Of a stretch of DNA of 64,000 nt, positions 1-11,839 are shown piece by piece. The first letter of the stretch is position 1. Each line of letters starts with the position of its first letter. This DNA is from Voacanga thouarsii. Taxonomy: Eukaryota > Streptophyta > Magnoliopsida > Gentianales > Apocynaceae. The translations under genes and the position numbers were made by a program. The notes beneath the pieces are model-generated. The model made no database searches, was not told the DNA's origin, and saw only the letters and a list, made by a program, of their open reading frames with translations. Location: the NCBI GenBank assembly GCA_026120185.1, contig JANUWF010001224.1:2232001-2296000 (forward strand). Direction: 5' to 3'.

Positions 1-385
1 ATAGAAAATGCTTGACTTGCAATCAACTTTTGATAATTGGTTTCAAAGTGCATTCTTGAAATTCATTACAATCATGAACACACCCAGGGCTTACTAGGAT
101 ATATTTCTCGCACACTTTTAATGTCAATGTTTTAGGAATTGCTAGTTTTAACAAGGTCGCATGTTATTAGAAGATTTTCTGTCTTGAATTATTTGTTTTT
201 GGTTCTTGATTGAGGATTGTTCATTTGATGTAATCCAAGAGACTTGTAGACTCTGTTTTCTATTGTAATAAGGCTTCATTTATTTTAGTTTGAGATATTT
301 CTTGTACTAGTTATAAAGACCTCTGGTTATTTGGATGGGGCAACATCCCCTCCCCTTTTAGGCTCCTATACTTTGGGGTGTTACA
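1..385 (+). repeat. 3' end of a gypsy-type LTR (rest off window)
   Basis: The stretch ends in GGGGTGTTACA at 385, and the sequence right after it is integrase coding sequence of Copia element A. About 70 bases before the end it carries a TTATAAAGACC block followed by a GGATGGGGCAACATCCCC block. Both blocks recur at the same place in the gypsy LTRs ending at 31384, 49537 and 56350. I infer that this is the right end of a plus-oriented gypsy LTR inserted into element A. Whether it is a solo LTR or part of a full element cannot be seen. The expected downstream TSD copy is AACAT (386-390). Confidence 0.75.
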
Positions 386-1049
386 AACATAGGACCACAA
401 ATATCTGCATAAACTAATTTTAATATTTCTTTAGCCCTTTCCACCCTTTGAGTAAAGGACATTTTGGTCATTTTTCCATAAGACAAGATTCATACTAAGG
501 TCATTCCTCCAATTCCAATAAGTTTAAAGACCTATTTTGGATTAACTTTTGAATCCGATTAGAATTTATATGTCCTAATCTTAAGTGCCATAAACATGAG
601 TTATTTAATGTGGCTTTTCTCTTCTTATTATTAGATTCCTTTTGACTATTGTTTGTTTGACAATTAATGGGATTAATATAAAGAATATTCCCATACATGT
701 TTTTAGAACAAATAACATTTCCATTTCTACTGATTGAAATATTAGAATAGAAAGAATTAGAATATCCTTGATTAATCAATATTGAAACTACAATCAAATT
801 CTATTTAAACATATAAAATATCTTTTCAAATAAAAATCATATTACAATCAAATAAAAAGCTTCAAGTCTCCTACTATTTTGGCCTACACTTGTGCCCCGT
901 TGCCCACTCTGAGTCTATACTCTCATCTACTGAGTCGTCTTATCTTGCTAAACTCTTGCAAAGAGTTACATATATAGTCACTGGCTCTATAATCAATAAT
1001 CCAAGTGGATGATAACCCAACCATCAACATAGACTCTAAGTATAGAGCA
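386..1049 (-). pseudogene. Copia A pol fragment: protease, gag-pre-integrase, integrase start
   Basis: The translation at 501-797 contains LWHLRLGHINSNRIQKL, the signature of the gag-pre-integrase domain that precedes Copia integrase. Further left it reads LVYADICGPM, the start of the integrase core with its first catalytic Asp, and then stops at the LTR insertion at 385. The rest of integrase, RT and RNase H are therefore not present here. Upstream, the protease site usually seen as DSGA reads DYRA (about 960-1010), which should inactivate it. Several stops and frameshifts separate these blocks. Element C carries the same blocks in the same order. Confidence 0.8.
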
Positions 1050-1851
1050 ATACCTGAAAAGGACTTGGTTAAGCAGTCTGGGTAATCATTCTTGAAGTGT
1101 CCGTTCTTGCCACACTTGAAGCTCTTGCCCTTAGGCTTATCACTGGGCTTAGATGGACCGGGCTTGGATTTTTTAGGCTGGGCCTTTTTCTTCTTTAACT
1201 TCTTAGGCTGGCCCTAGTTCTAGAAGATGAACCAGAACAAGTAACTAAAATCCTTGAGTCAGGTTTCATAATTTTCACAATAGCCTGGAGTTCTTACATT
1301 AACTCGATCAAAGAGCAATTTATTCATGCTATAATTTAACTTAAACTAATAATATGAATTTGGCAAAATCTCAAGATCTATGTCAATTTGGCTCTCAACA
1401 ATGATTGTTGCCCCTAGGACCTCGGTCTCCTTGAAATGAGCAATCACCTTGAATATATGCTCACGAGCCGATGCCCCCTCTGCCATCCTAGTGTTATGAT
1501 TGCTCTAAGATTGTCCTGCCTTGTAAGCCGGGTCTTGTCTACAAGCAAGGTGTGCAACGATACATCGATATCATATGCAATAGGCATGTTCTCGTGCTTA
1601 AATTGGAGAACATTGGACATGGAAGCCAACATGTAGCATCTAGCCATCTCATCAACTTTCCTCCATACCTTTTCAGCCTCACGATCTTATTCTGTGGAAT
1701 CTTCTCCAATTTCTATATAGAGATCGGTCAGAATATACTTGTACTCTTTCACAGTGAGAACTATGTTTAGATTCCTTTTTTAGTCTACGTAATAAGGTCC
1801 GGTTAACTTATTCTACTTTAGAATAATGGACAAAGGATTGAAACTAGACAT
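1050..1851 (-). pseudogene. Copia A gag (UBN2-type) with degenerate zinc knuckle
   Basis: The start codon at 1851 begins MSSFNPLSII, matching MSGFSHLSII in element B. A stop follows within 15 codons. The segment at 1444-1647 reads MSNVLQFKHENMP and YDIDVSL, hallmark residues of the plant Copia gag (UBN2-like) domain, then shifts frame after the LRAI motif. The CCHC knuckle near 1090-1130 reads FKCGKNGHFKNDY: its first and last cysteines are lost. This nucleocapsid protein would coat the element RNA; this copy cannot make it. Confidence 0.8.
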
Positions 1852-3552
1852 TTCTGTTTATTGGAAAGAAAACTTCATTCATAAAAATGTTTGTTTTGGA
1901 TAAACAGATAAAAAAATACCCATTTAAAACATTATATTATTTTCATGATATGGCTAAGCTATTAAAAATATTATCAAAAATATGAAAATTTTAGCTCTTA
2001 GAAAAATTGACAAAGTTTCGTAGGAAGGTTCACAATTCTCTAAGTTAAGTGTATAACCATCACAAATAAAACTTTCTTAATAGGTAATGATCCAGAAATA
2101 GTTCCATCGATAGGATGGTCACTGCTCTTACCACCTTCGGACAATCTAATATTAATGCCTCTAACGATAGGCTGGCCGACACTAACACATATCCTAGGCT
2201 TTAATTATAATTCATCTATTAGTTCTAGATTCTCGTGAAAATCCATCCTATAGGGGGTCATCTTAGAATAATGCGAGGATAACCAAAATCTCCAATAGGA
2301 ATCCATGATAGAAGCCGTGGGGTCGTTGGGACCCCTCACCCACTTAATCTTTTGAGAAAAATAGGTTTTTAGTAAAAATATTTCTTTAAAATTTAATTGG
2401 TTTGTATTAACTTTAGTGAAATCCTAAAAATTCAACCACAATTCTTAATGTCAAGGATAAAACCCTTTAAGAGAATAAACTATGAATTTTTATTTCACTG
2501 CTTAAGTTAAAACCATTTTTCTTTTAGGAACTAAATTCAAAAATACTTAAATTCAAAATTATTTCCATGTCAAGGATAAAATCCTTTAGAAGAATAAACC
2601 ATGAATTTATTTTTTAATTACATAGTTCTATTTAAAATGTTTTCCTTAATTGTTTTATCTAGAGAAAAAAATTAATTTCTCAAAAACCTTTGTGCATTTG
2701 ATCACAAAATTAAATAAAATAGACATGCTGCAAAAGTATACTTTTTACATTCTATTTCTAAATTTTAATTCATATGTTACCAAAAAATGGATTAAACATC
2801 ATACTAATAAAATTAAAATGATTTGTTTAATCCTAAGGTGGTTCTGCCTTTACTAATCATTTTCATGCAAAGTTATGTAATACAATAAATAAACCATAGC
2901 AAGAAAATCACCTCGTGTGATATAGGCCCCAAAAGGAAATAAATTTTAAAAAAATTATGTGGACATAGACTGGAGAACCGAACTGCGCGACTAGACCAAA
3001 GAAGACCTGATTCCATTTTTGCCAAAACCGGCCGCGGCAAGCTTGGAAGCTGGCAGCGGCTTGAGAAACCTAACACAGAATAAGCTGGCTGCGGCTTGTG
3101 GCTCCAAAAAATTGCTTGACCGGCTGCAACTATACTTCTTTCGGCTACGGTTTGAAGGAAAATTGGCTAAAGTTCGGTCCTTTCCAGGGGCTTTTGTCTC
3201 ACCTCCATTTTCTTCCATCTTTCTGCAATTTCCTTCAAGATTTCTCTAGAGTTTTTGTTTGTTGATGTAGGCACCAATATTTTTATAGGAATTTGTAGAA
3301 TTAAAATTGAAATACAATATAAATGCCTTTGCCTTTCAAAATAAGGCGTACACGAATTCTACAAAAAGCGATTAACAAAAAATTACAAGTGCCTATCCCT
3401 CCACGCCTGAGGCAAACAAAAAATCTACCCATGTCGAATACTACAAGGGATCCATACAATCAAAAAGATTATATTTTTATTAGTAAAGGAACCACCTTTT
3501 CTGGTTATTAACCCTAAGCATGCTCCTAGTTATAACCATTGCTCCGATACCA
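1852..3552 (-). other. Copia A untranslated leader and primer-binding site
   Basis: The 1.7-kb region between gag and the 5' LTR has no convincing ORF. The PBS is GCTCCGATACCA at 3541-3552 (minus-strand TGGTATCGGAGC), close to the initiator-Met tRNA complement, two bases from the LTR edge. A GC-rich block at about 2985-3240 contains repeated ggcagcggctt / ggctgcggctt units and differs in composition from the rest of the leader. Element C has no clear counterpart for this block. No other feature seen. Confidence 0.65.
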
Positions 3553-5177
3553 CTTGAAAGACTACGGGAAATAAATATACAGTGGAAATTACAATTTAAA
3601 AAAATTTTCCTAAGCCAAAGTCTAGGAACACTTATTTTATGCAATTTAAATCGAAAAATTGGAGTTGGATTAGGGTTTGACGGTGCTTCTAGTACTAGAA
3701 CATTCACTTATTCCCCGGGAATGCCAGCTAACTATCGGCTCATTGGCATCAAACACTTGCCACGTTTGCCAACTCTTGACCTTCCAAAGTATTCTCAAAT
3801 CTTCTATAGACCAGTGAAAGTAGAACTAAGCTAAAGAAGATTGGAAGAAAAATGAAAGTGCTAAATGTTAAAGGAAAAATGATAAGGAAACTGGCAGCTT
3901 GGTTTCGTACAAAGAAAAAGAACCGAAAGCTAAATGTTTCACTTTTTTCGAAATTTGATCAACACTTGTACTAGGCATACATGATGACTTAAAATGAAAA
4001 AAATAGCTTTCCTATTCCCATTTCAAAACTAAAACAAACCGGCTTCCTATTTCTTTTTCCTTCTTTCCTTTATTTCTTTTTTCTTTCTCTTGTACAGTGG
4101 CGGCTCCCAAGGATTCCTAAAAATTCTTAACACGTCAAAACACCCTAGTGGACTAGGGTTTTTCTTAAGTAGCCCATGACTACTTATGTTAAGTCTTTTA
4201 TTAATTAATTAATTAATCTACTTGGGCCCAACATAAAATTATCCAAGATAATTAATTAATAAACAAATTAATTAAATTGGCTCAATTAAGTTATTCTAGC
4301 ACAAATAAATAATTAATTGGACTCTTAGAATAATTATTCTAAAAGTAAATTCATCTAATAAGCCTATATAGTATATAAATTTACTAAGGTAATTTGAACT
4401 ACTCTAAGGACCAAAGACATATTATTCTCATAAACAAAAATGATCAAAATACCCCTGGTAACAAATAGTTGTATGTTATCAATTTTAAATATTTTATTTA
4501 TCGCTATATGAAAATATTGACCTTGAGAATAATGTTGCAAGTACAGTGCCTTCGGTCTACTCATGTAATAACAAAAACACCTCTCTACATAACACCCTTC
4601 ATTAAGATATGAAAAATGTACTAACACATTTCTCAATAACATCTATCATCCTTTGATATCTAGTCTGATAATCTATGACTCTCAGTATGTATCCACTTAT
4701 CACAATAAGCTATGCAAAAGTGTACATACTCAGTCACGTTTCTCAGGGACCTGGATTATTAGATTATCCTGGACAATAACAAAAGGGTGATTTCTTTACG
4801 TAATGAAATATAGAAACTCTATTATATAAATCTATCTTAATTAACTAGAGTCATACACCCAACGTACAATATTGTTGGCCCTGCAATAAGACCCTACCCA
4901 ACATACGTCAAAGTGTACAAGTCCACCCTCAGTAGGCAACCAGCTTATACTCAAGTCTTAGGGTACTCGTCCACGCGGAAGCTGCGATACACTAATCTTT
5001 ATTTATTTTAGTACTTTTATAAAGATTATTATCGCGTGATCCAGTTGTATGTATTCCAAATATGCTTACACTACTGGTTTAAGTAGACTACTCACTAGTT
5101 AAAGGTAAACTATTTGCCCATTTAAAAACTATGGTGTAATGATCCAAACATTGATGACGTGGCTAGCTCCATCAAAC

Positions 5178-5407
5178 TGAAGGAAAACGCAGAAACAGGG
5201 GCATGCACCGTAAGTTAAAAAAAAATGGAGAAAAATAAAACGCGAGCCATAAAGGCCATGCAGAAGCGTGAAGATCATACATTTGCGTTCCTTAACACTC
5301 CTAGGTTGCGTAGGAACAGATTGAACGGCTGGAATCGCCTCGCTTTGCACACTTGAAGGAGCTTCCGGTTGAACACCCGCTAGCCTTCGACTTTGCCTTG
5401 TTTGCAT
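5178..5407 (-). other. Small LTR-encoded ORF, MQTRQSRRL start
   Basis: An ATG-initiated minus-strand reading frame begins at 5407 inside the solo LTR with MQTRQSRRLAG. The same kind of start (MQ, then a basic RRL stretch) occurs at the equivalent place in both C LTRs (11651 and 35543). No family is recognised. It could be a short leader peptide or first exon, or chance conservation of LTR sequence. Confidence 0.35.
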
Positions 5408-6111
5408 TAACGCTTAGCTCTCTAGCTCTCGGGATATTCCTCAGCCTAACCTCTAGTTGGTGAACACAATGGGAAACAGAAACGGTCTCAATTCTCCTTG
5501 GTTCGCTCGCTATTGGTTAGCAAAGAACAAGGAGAAAAGCAAGAAGAAGGAGAGAGACGTTGAGAGAGAGACTCACGTGAAGCTTACAGAGAGGCGTGAG
5601 TCTCAGAGTGGCTAGGGAAAAGGAAAAATTAGGGTTTTACCTTTTCAAAGAGTTGTTTATATTTTAGCCTAAACTAGGTCTCTCAATCTCTGATAAACAT
5701 ATCACCGGGATTTCAAAACACTCGGATGTTATCCTGAGAAACAGTTTGGCCTAATCTTAAACTCCTCTTAACCGTATCTGGAAAAAATCCTAAAGTCCAA
5801 GCTATTAGGCCAGATAAATATTTATTATTTTTCTTGAACCCAAAAGGCCCAAAATAATAAATATTAATTATTTATTTTCTGGGCTTACATAAGTAACCCA
5901 ATAAATAATTAATGAGCCCAAATGAACCATAATAATTAATCTTTAATTATTTATTTCTTGGGCCTATATAAATAACCCAATAAATAATTAAACATTAATT
6001 ATTTCCCCTAGTTTAAGCCCAAGTTAATTTCTTAATTATTCATACTGGACCTAGGCCCTAAATAATTAATTAACCAAATAAACTAGATAATTAATTTCTC
6101 TCAACTCCTAT

Positions 6112-6112
6112 T

Positions 6113-6143
<31 letters not shown>

Positions 6144-6210
6144 TTTTATTCCAGTCCAATAATAAATTAGACTTCCTGAATAAAATAAAATAAAACAAAA
6201 TAAAATAAAA
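6112..6210. repeat. TTTA and AAAAT simple repeats
   Basis: A run of TTTA tetranucleotides (about 6112-6148) is followed by an imperfect TAAAA pentanucleotide run (about 6180-6210). Both lie within the nested solo LTR. Confidence 0.85.
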
Positions 6211-7540
6211 TCCTCTTCAACTGAGACCAATTCCTCAACCCAAAATAGTTAGGACTTACGGGCTATTCTGAGGACCAAAAAGACATATCGCCTTGGCTGC
6301 TAAAATGACCAAAATACCCCTGCTATATAAATAGCTGTATTTTACATTTTAAATATTTCCTAATATCACCATAAGGAAATATTGACCCCAAGGACAATGC
6401 TGCATTCGCAAAGTCTCCGACCTACAGGTGAAATGACTAAAATACCCCTCTATACATCGCCGTACATTTAGACAGGAAGAAGTGTACTAACACCCCCCTA
6501 AACGACATCTACCATCCTTATGCTTCTAGTCCAATGATCCACGACTTCCTGGAGTGTTTCCGCTTTCCAAGGGAGCTACCCTAAAGCAAACATCCAAGTC
6601 ATGTTTCCCAGGGCCTTGGATAATTTAGACCATTCGAACAACCACAAGGGGCGATATAGTGCAGAAACTATCTTGTACAAGTCTGTCTTAACTAACTAGT
6701 CACACATACCCAACATGCAAGTATATTGGCCCTATGATAGAACATCAACTACAACAAACCAAAGTATATGCTTCCAGCTTCGCTAGACCACCAACTCATA
6801 CTCAAGTCGTAGAGTACTAGTCCACGCTGTAGCGGTAGTAGTCTAGGTTTCTACCATATAGTACTTTGAGAAACCACTACTACAGGTCCTGTTCTACGTT
6901 TTCGAAATACGCTTATGTCATGAAGTGAGTGGACTACCCACTGGCTAAAGGTAAGCCATTCCCCATTTGGAATTCATAACATAATAACCTAAACATGATG
7001 AGGTTCCCAGTCTCATAAATAGGTTAAGAACAAATGTTTATGTGTTAAATAACCCGTGATCCATACTTTACTGTGAAAGACCACCATTCACATGGATCAC
7101 TTATTTAAACACAATGGGTCTGTTCCAAACGAAAATCGTGCACAAACAAAAAGTAAATTCACAAACAATTTCTGAAAATAAATTCTTTTATTAAATAATT
7201 CGATTTTATATCAGAAACCTAGTCTAAGAGGGCATACAATCCAACACAAACAATCAAGAAAATAATTTTTTGCTTATGTGTTAGTAGCCCATAATTTATA
7301 ACTTCCTGTGAAACCACGATCTAATTACGTAGATGATTTACTTACACCTAGACCTTAATGTGTAATATATGTAAACAAATAACCATTAATAAATGAAACT
7401 TTTATTAATTTCTAAAATATAGAAATATATAGGCCATTTTGCATACATTCCAACAATAATATTATGTTTTAAATGTGCATTTTTATATGTTTTTCTAATT
7501 TTTTTTTATAAATGAAGTTTTTTTTCCCCAATCAATAGAA

Positions 7541-8330
7541 ATGTCTGGTTTTAGTCATTTGTCCATTATTGTCAAGAAGTGTAAGATTACTGGACCTAAT
7601 AAGTTGGACTGCAAAAGGAATCTAAATATAGTACTCACTGCGGAGGAGTACATGTATGTTCTAATCGACCCGTCCTGAAATTAGAAAATATTCCACGGAC
7701 GAAGATCGTGTGGCTAAAAAGGCATTGAGGAAAGCTGATTAGATAGCTAGATGCTATATGTTGATTTTAATATCTAATGTTTTGCAATCTAAGCATGAAA
7801 ACATGCCTACTGTGTATGATATCGATGTATCGTTGTGCACCATATTTGCTAACAAGAGCCGGCCCGCAAGGCAAGAAGCTCTTAGAGAAGTCATGAACAT
7901 TAGGATGGCTGAGGGGGCATTGGTTCGTGAGTATATGCTCAAGATGATTGTTCATTTCAAGGAAGTCAAGTTCCTAAGGGTAATGATAGATCCTAAGAGC
8001 CAGATTATCATGGTTCTTGAGACTTTATCAAATTCATACTCTCAGTTCAAGTTAAACTGTAACATAAACAAGTTCAATATATTTTCGATAGGGTTAATGA
8101 AAGAACTTTAGGCTATTGAGAAAATTATGAAGCCTGTGCTAAAGGTTTTGGTTATTCGTTCTGGTTTGTCTTCTAGAACTAGGGCCTAGCCCAAGAAGTT
8201 CAAGAAAAAAACGGTCCAACATAATGTAGAGGCCCAGTTTAAGGGATCCAAGCCCAAGGGCAAGCGCATCAAGTGTGGCAAGAAGGAGTACTTCAAGAAA
8301 GATTGTTCGGACTTCTTGGCCAAGTCATCT
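7541..8330 (+). pseudogene. Copia B gag (UBN2-type)
   Basis: The start is ATG at 7541 (MSGFSHLSIIVKKCKITG), with an in-frame stop after 45 codons. The best-preserved segment (7758-8111) reads SNVLQSKHENMPTVYDIDVS and later SRPARQEAL and RMAEGALVREYMLKM, all typical of plant Copia gag. The zinc knuckle near 8270-8310 reads IKCGKKEYFKKDC: it keeps the second and last cysteines but has lost the first cysteine and the histidine (H to Y). The protein would be the capsid/nucleocapsid; this copy is dead. Confidence 0.85.
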
Positions 8331-8906
8331 TCAGGTATTGCTCTTTACTTAGAGTCTATATTGATGGTTGGGTAATCATCGACTCAGATTGTTGATTCTA
8401 GAGCTACTGACCATATCTATAACTCCTTACAGTAGTTTAAAAAGATAAAGTGACTCATTAAAGGAGAGCATGGACTTAGAGTAGGCAATGGAGGACAAGT
8501 ATGGGCCAAAGTAGTGGGAGACTTAGAACATTTAGTTTTAAAAGATATTTTGTATGTTTCTAGCTTTAAATAGAATTTGATTTTAGTTTTATGGTTGATT
8601 AATCAAGGATATTCTATTTCTTTTCATTCTTGTATTTCAATAAGTAGAAATGGAAATATAATTTATTTTGAAAAATATGTATAGGAATCTTTTCTATATT
8701 AATTCTATTAATTGTCAAATAAATAATACTCAGGAGGAAGTTAGTAATAGGAAAAGAATGACTACATCAAATAACTTATATTTTCGACACTTGAGATTAG
8801 GACATATAAATCCTAATCGGATTCAGAGATAAATCCAAAATGGGTCTTTAGACTTATTGAAATTATAGGAATGGCCTTAATGTGAATATTCTCTTATAGG
8901 TAACAC
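8331..8906 (+). pseudogene. Copia B protease and gag-pre-integrase fragment
   Basis: The protease active site reads DSRATDHI near 8394 (DSGA expected; G to R). Farther on, LVLKDILYVSSF and SISISRNGNIIYF are linker motifs of this Copia family. RHLRLGHINPNRIQR (near 8785-8830) is the gag-pre-integrase zinc-binding region. Stops are frequent. The frame runs into the solo LTR at 8907 and resumes beyond it at 10708. Confidence 0.8.
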
Positions 8907-10707
8907 TGTTAGATATCTCTCGCGTATCATATACGGCGCAACAGAAGAATAAGAATGAGATACCATCACAGTATCCGCATATGTGTGGGAAACAAGACAT
9001 ATATATAGAAAACAAAGATAATAACTTTTACCTTTCTTTGTTTGTGTGGAAAACAAAACTTTCCTTCTTCAAGTATGATAATTGTGGCATGATCAATCAA
9101 TCCTCTTGAAGAATCACCACAAGAGTTGTATGTCCGACCACTATAATCACAGTGTGATTATCTCTAACAATAATCCACACGGAGGATTACACTCAAGCAC
9201 CAAGATTTTCTGTGCTAGCAGAAAACAACAATGGTGGCTGGGGTTTTTCTTGTTCTTCTTGTTAAACAAAAAATAGAAAAGAAGAAGAAGAAGAATGGTT
9301 GTGTTCTCCTTGAAGAAGCTCACGAAAAAGCGAGAGTGAAGAGAACAAAAGATCATATCTTTATCTTCTTGTGTGCCCTTGGTTTTATGTTATTTTGGAG
9401 TTGTTTCAAGTGACCTTTAGTTTTCATGTTTTATTTCATGTGTGCCTCTTGGGTCACCCGAAAAAACCTCAACAATAAAACCATCTGAGAATTCCAAACA
9501 AACAATTGCAATTCTTCAATTGCAATTGGAACCCATCAAATTCTCAGACTTACAAATTGGCCCAGAAGTTATAACTAATTATAATTTGGCCACATCAACT
9601 TCTCCTTCTCACAATAAACCCCACTATGTTATCAAATAACATCTTGAGTATATATTCCTCTTTTGTGTGTGACCTATTAGGTTTCCCGGTCAATCGGTAG
9701 CGAACATTAATTAATCCAAACATCTTTGAGATTAATAATCCATAATTAATTAGAATTAATCCTATTAATTCTAATCAGGATTGGTTTATTAATTCATCAA
9801 TTAATAAACCCATATTCCCATATCATGAGCGGTATCTAGCTCCACATCATAACCACCCAAGAGTTCAGGAAGTTAAGTGGCTTAACATGAACCCTTCAAT
9901 AACAAACTACAGTGCAATTAACTCCTTTCACCATACAATATCTTATTCGGTTTGGAGTACAGAATTAGTGCCAACTCTCTCCAGAATATATATTAATTCT
10001 GGTCTGAATATAATTATACTTGTACCAGGAACCCACTACTCTAGATGTGCATTAATTGGAACTGTTTCCAATACACATACACCTTGGCCAAGGACTTTTC
10101 GAGTAGTAATTCCTACAAGTGGCCGTGAGATATTTGCTCCAATTATTAGGAGTGGTGAATCCTTTATTGACCCTCTCAACTACTTTCGTTTACCTCACAA
10201 TGTACCCAATATCCATCCCATAGGCAGCCCTCGATCAAGCTCCAGAGATTGGAATCAGAGCACAAAGCTCATCAAACAAAGTACTTTGAAGATTTCAATT
10301 CTAAGGATAATTGCACGTTTGCTATATTGAGATTATATCATTGGTACTAAATAGTTATCCGTGTGATTATCTCATAGCTAGGTCATCTAATGAACTTGTT
10401 CCATTAACAAGCATCCGCGTGTTAACTTTGAGTATCTCAATACTCACGGATATGAGAACCACCGTCTGATCAAATCAGGAAGTCTTAACACATGCTAGTC
10501 ATAACACATTAATAATGTCCTATCTCATTAATACTATGACTAGGGACTATTTAAGTCCTAACACTATACAGTGTAGTAAAAATCTCGTATCATGATCTTT
10601 ATCATGAATTCCTTAACGCAGTGTTGTACTAGTGACTTTATCTAATAGTTATATAACTCAAAAGTAATTAACATACAAGTGATTGCCTCTAGGGCATAAC
10701 ACTAACA
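8907..10707 (-). repeat. Solo LTR, 1.8-kb Copia type (Angela/Tork-like), in B integrase
   Basis: The plus strand starts TGTTAGATATCTCTCGCG and ends CCTCTAGGGCATAACACTAACA, 1801 bp. The reverse complement begins TGTTAG and has TGCCCTAGAGGCAATC close to the start, as in BARE/Angela-type Copia LTRs. It is the same family as the plus-strand solo LTR at 40252-42073. There is no internal region. The flanks AACAC and AATAT match at three of five positions, so the TSD has decayed. Integrase sequence is collinear across the insertion (compare element C near 15810). Confidence 0.85.
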
Positions 10708-11455
10708 AATATGACCAAAATGTCCATTACTCAAAAGGCGAAAAGGGTAAGGAAATACTTCAGTTAATTTACACTGATATTTGTAGTCCTATATCTACAC
10801 CTGCTAGAGAAGGTTTCGAATACTTTACCATAAATGATCACACGCGTTTTGGTTACATTTACTTGATGAGGTGCAAGTCTGACTCCTTTAATAAATTTAA
10901 GAAGTTTAAGATTGAGATGGAGCGTCAAACAGGTAAACTAATCAAAATGCTATTATCGAATCTTGCTGGAGAGTATCTCCTTGGTGAATTCAAGAATTAC
11001 TTGGCATATTAGGGAATAGTATCTCAGCTAGCTGTACCTGGGACTCCACAACAGAATAGAGTAGCTGAAAAAAGAAATAGAACATTAATAGAAATGGTTA
11101 GAAGTATAATTAGTCGTGCAACTCTTTTTCTTTTTTTTTTTTTTTTGTGATATGCTCTAGAAACAACAGTATATATTCTAAATTTGGTGAATTCTAAGTT
11201 AGTGCCTAAGATATAATATAAGATGTGGACTGGACGAAAGTCCAGTATGAATCATCTCAAGGATCCAGTTGTTTAGCTTATGTACTGACTAAAGGAAGCA
11301 AGCTAGACCCACGATTAAAATTGTGCTACTTTGTACGGTATTCAAAAGGAACAAAGGGTTGATACTTTTATCATCCTCAAGAGCAAAATGTACTTATTAG
11401 TACTCATGCCAGGTACTTGGAGGATAAGCACAGTGTATCTACTAAGGTTTCGAGT
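10708..11455 (+). pseudogene. Copia B integrase core and C-terminal (SH3-like) region
   Basis: After the solo LTR the frame continues with LIYTDICSPISTPAREGFEY (first catalytic Asp), then LIKMLLSNLAGEYLLGEF, where the second catalytic Asp (usually RSDRGGEYL) is Asn. GTPQQNRVAEKRNRTLIEM follows and keeps the catalytic Glu. A poly-T run near 11132-11147 disrupts the frame. The tail has KMWTGRKSSMNHL and a region resembling the retroviral polymerase SH3-like domain. It ends at the C insertion at 11456. Confidence 0.85.
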
Positions 11456-11462
11456 TGAATAA

Positions 11463-11651
11463 TCACGGGAAAAACAAAAACACCAGGAAGACAGCAAATT
11501 TAAAATTTTTCCGAACCAAAGTATAGGAGTACTTATTTTTAGTGATTTTTTCATGAATAACTGAAGTCAGATTTTGATCTGCCATCACTTCTTGAACTGG
11601 AAAGTCTACTTGTTCAATCGGGAATCCAACTAACCTTCTACTCCTTTGCAT
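11463..11651 (-). other. Small LTR-encoded ORF, MQRSRRL start
   Basis: A 62-codon minus-strand ORF begins at the ATG at 11651 with MQRSRRLVGFPIEQVDFPV. The C 5' LTR copy starts MQRRRQLVGF at 35543 with a stop after 13 codons and then continues with similar residues. The solo LTR at 5178 has MQTRQSRRL. No domain recognised. Confidence 0.4.
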
Positions 11652-11758
11652 GAAACGCTTTAAGGGACAGAGCTTTTCATCTTCTAAGATATTCTCTCTA
11701 CATCACAAATCGAACTACCGGTGAAAGTAGACTAGGATTATTTTTTTGAGGAACAACT

Positions 11759-11760
<2 letters not shown>

Positions 11761-11839
<79 letters not shown>
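11761..11839. repeat. (GA)n microsatellite in C 3' LTR
   Basis: An almost pure GA tract of about 79 bases with one AA interruption. The partner 5' LTR has only a short GA-rich run at about 35650-35677 at the same position. Confidence 0.95.

Larger units (their letters stand above)
5178..7246 (-). repeat. Solo LTR (Copia, related to A/B/C family) nested in the A LTR
   Basis: Boundaries are TGAAGGAAAACGCAG at 5178 and GGGCATACAATCCAACA at 7246, giving 2069 bp. They are flanked by perfect 5-bp direct repeats CAAAC at 5173-5177 and 7247-7251. No PBS, PPT or coding sequence lies inside, so it is a solo LTR left by LTR-LTR recombination. Its body (for example gaccaaaaagacatat and the gaaatattgacc region) resembles the A and C LTRs, but its ends differ enough to suggest a sister subfamily. 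Confidence 0.88.
386..7455 (-). mobile_element. Copia retrotransposon A, 5' half (LTR, leader, gag, start of pol)
   Basis: This minus-strand Ty1/copia element reads, from right to left: 5' LTR (7455 down to 3555), PBS (3552-3541), leader, gag (start codon at 1851), zinc knuckle, protease, gag-pre-integrase and the first residues of integrase. It is cut at 385 by a gypsy LTR. Its LTR is interrupted by a solo LTR at 5178-7246; without that insertion and its 5-bp duplication the LTR is about 1827 bp, matching the 1830-bp LTR of element C. Sequence to the right of 7455 is the leader of Copia element B, so A inserted just upstream of the B gag. The flanking bases ATAAT (7456-7460) are the expected TSD; the partner copy is off window. 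Confidence 0.85.
3555..7455 (-). repeat. 5' LTR of Copia A, split by a nested solo LTR
   Basis: On the plus strand the LTR starts TGAAAGACTACGGG next to the PBS and ends ...GCATACATTCCAACA at 7455. In element orientation this is TGTTGGAATGTATGC...CA. The two pieces are 3555-5177 and 7252-7455. The join is supported by collinearity with the C 3' LTR, where the text around gatccaaacNttgatgaNg runs directly into cttatgtgttaNtagccca. Confidence 0.85.
7456..11455 (+). mobile_element. Copia retrotransposon B, internal region (leader to integrase)
   Basis: This plus-strand copy of the A/C Copia family is the oldest layer visible. It contains the last 85 bases of leader, gag from 7541, zinc knuckle, protease, gag-pre-integrase and integrase to the SH3-like tail. 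Element A interrupts its leader at 7455, a solo LTR its integrase at 8907-10707, and element C its integrase tail at 11456 (expected TSD CGAGT, 11451-11455). Its LTRs, RT and RNase H lie outside the window or beyond the inserted elements. Confidence 0.85.

Noticed and set aside
2991..3249. Ala-rich ORFs on both strands
   Set aside because: Overlapping frames in a GC-rich leader block, no family resemblance, not present in the related element C.
9887..10330. 147-codon plus-strand ORF
   Set aside because: It lies antisense inside the solo LTR 8907-10707. The homologous LTR at 40252-42073 does not keep it open, and it has no domain pattern.
10683..11012. Integrase ORF starting inside the solo LTR
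   Set aside because: The apparent start is a TTG within the LTR end; the real integrase frame simply resumes at 10708.
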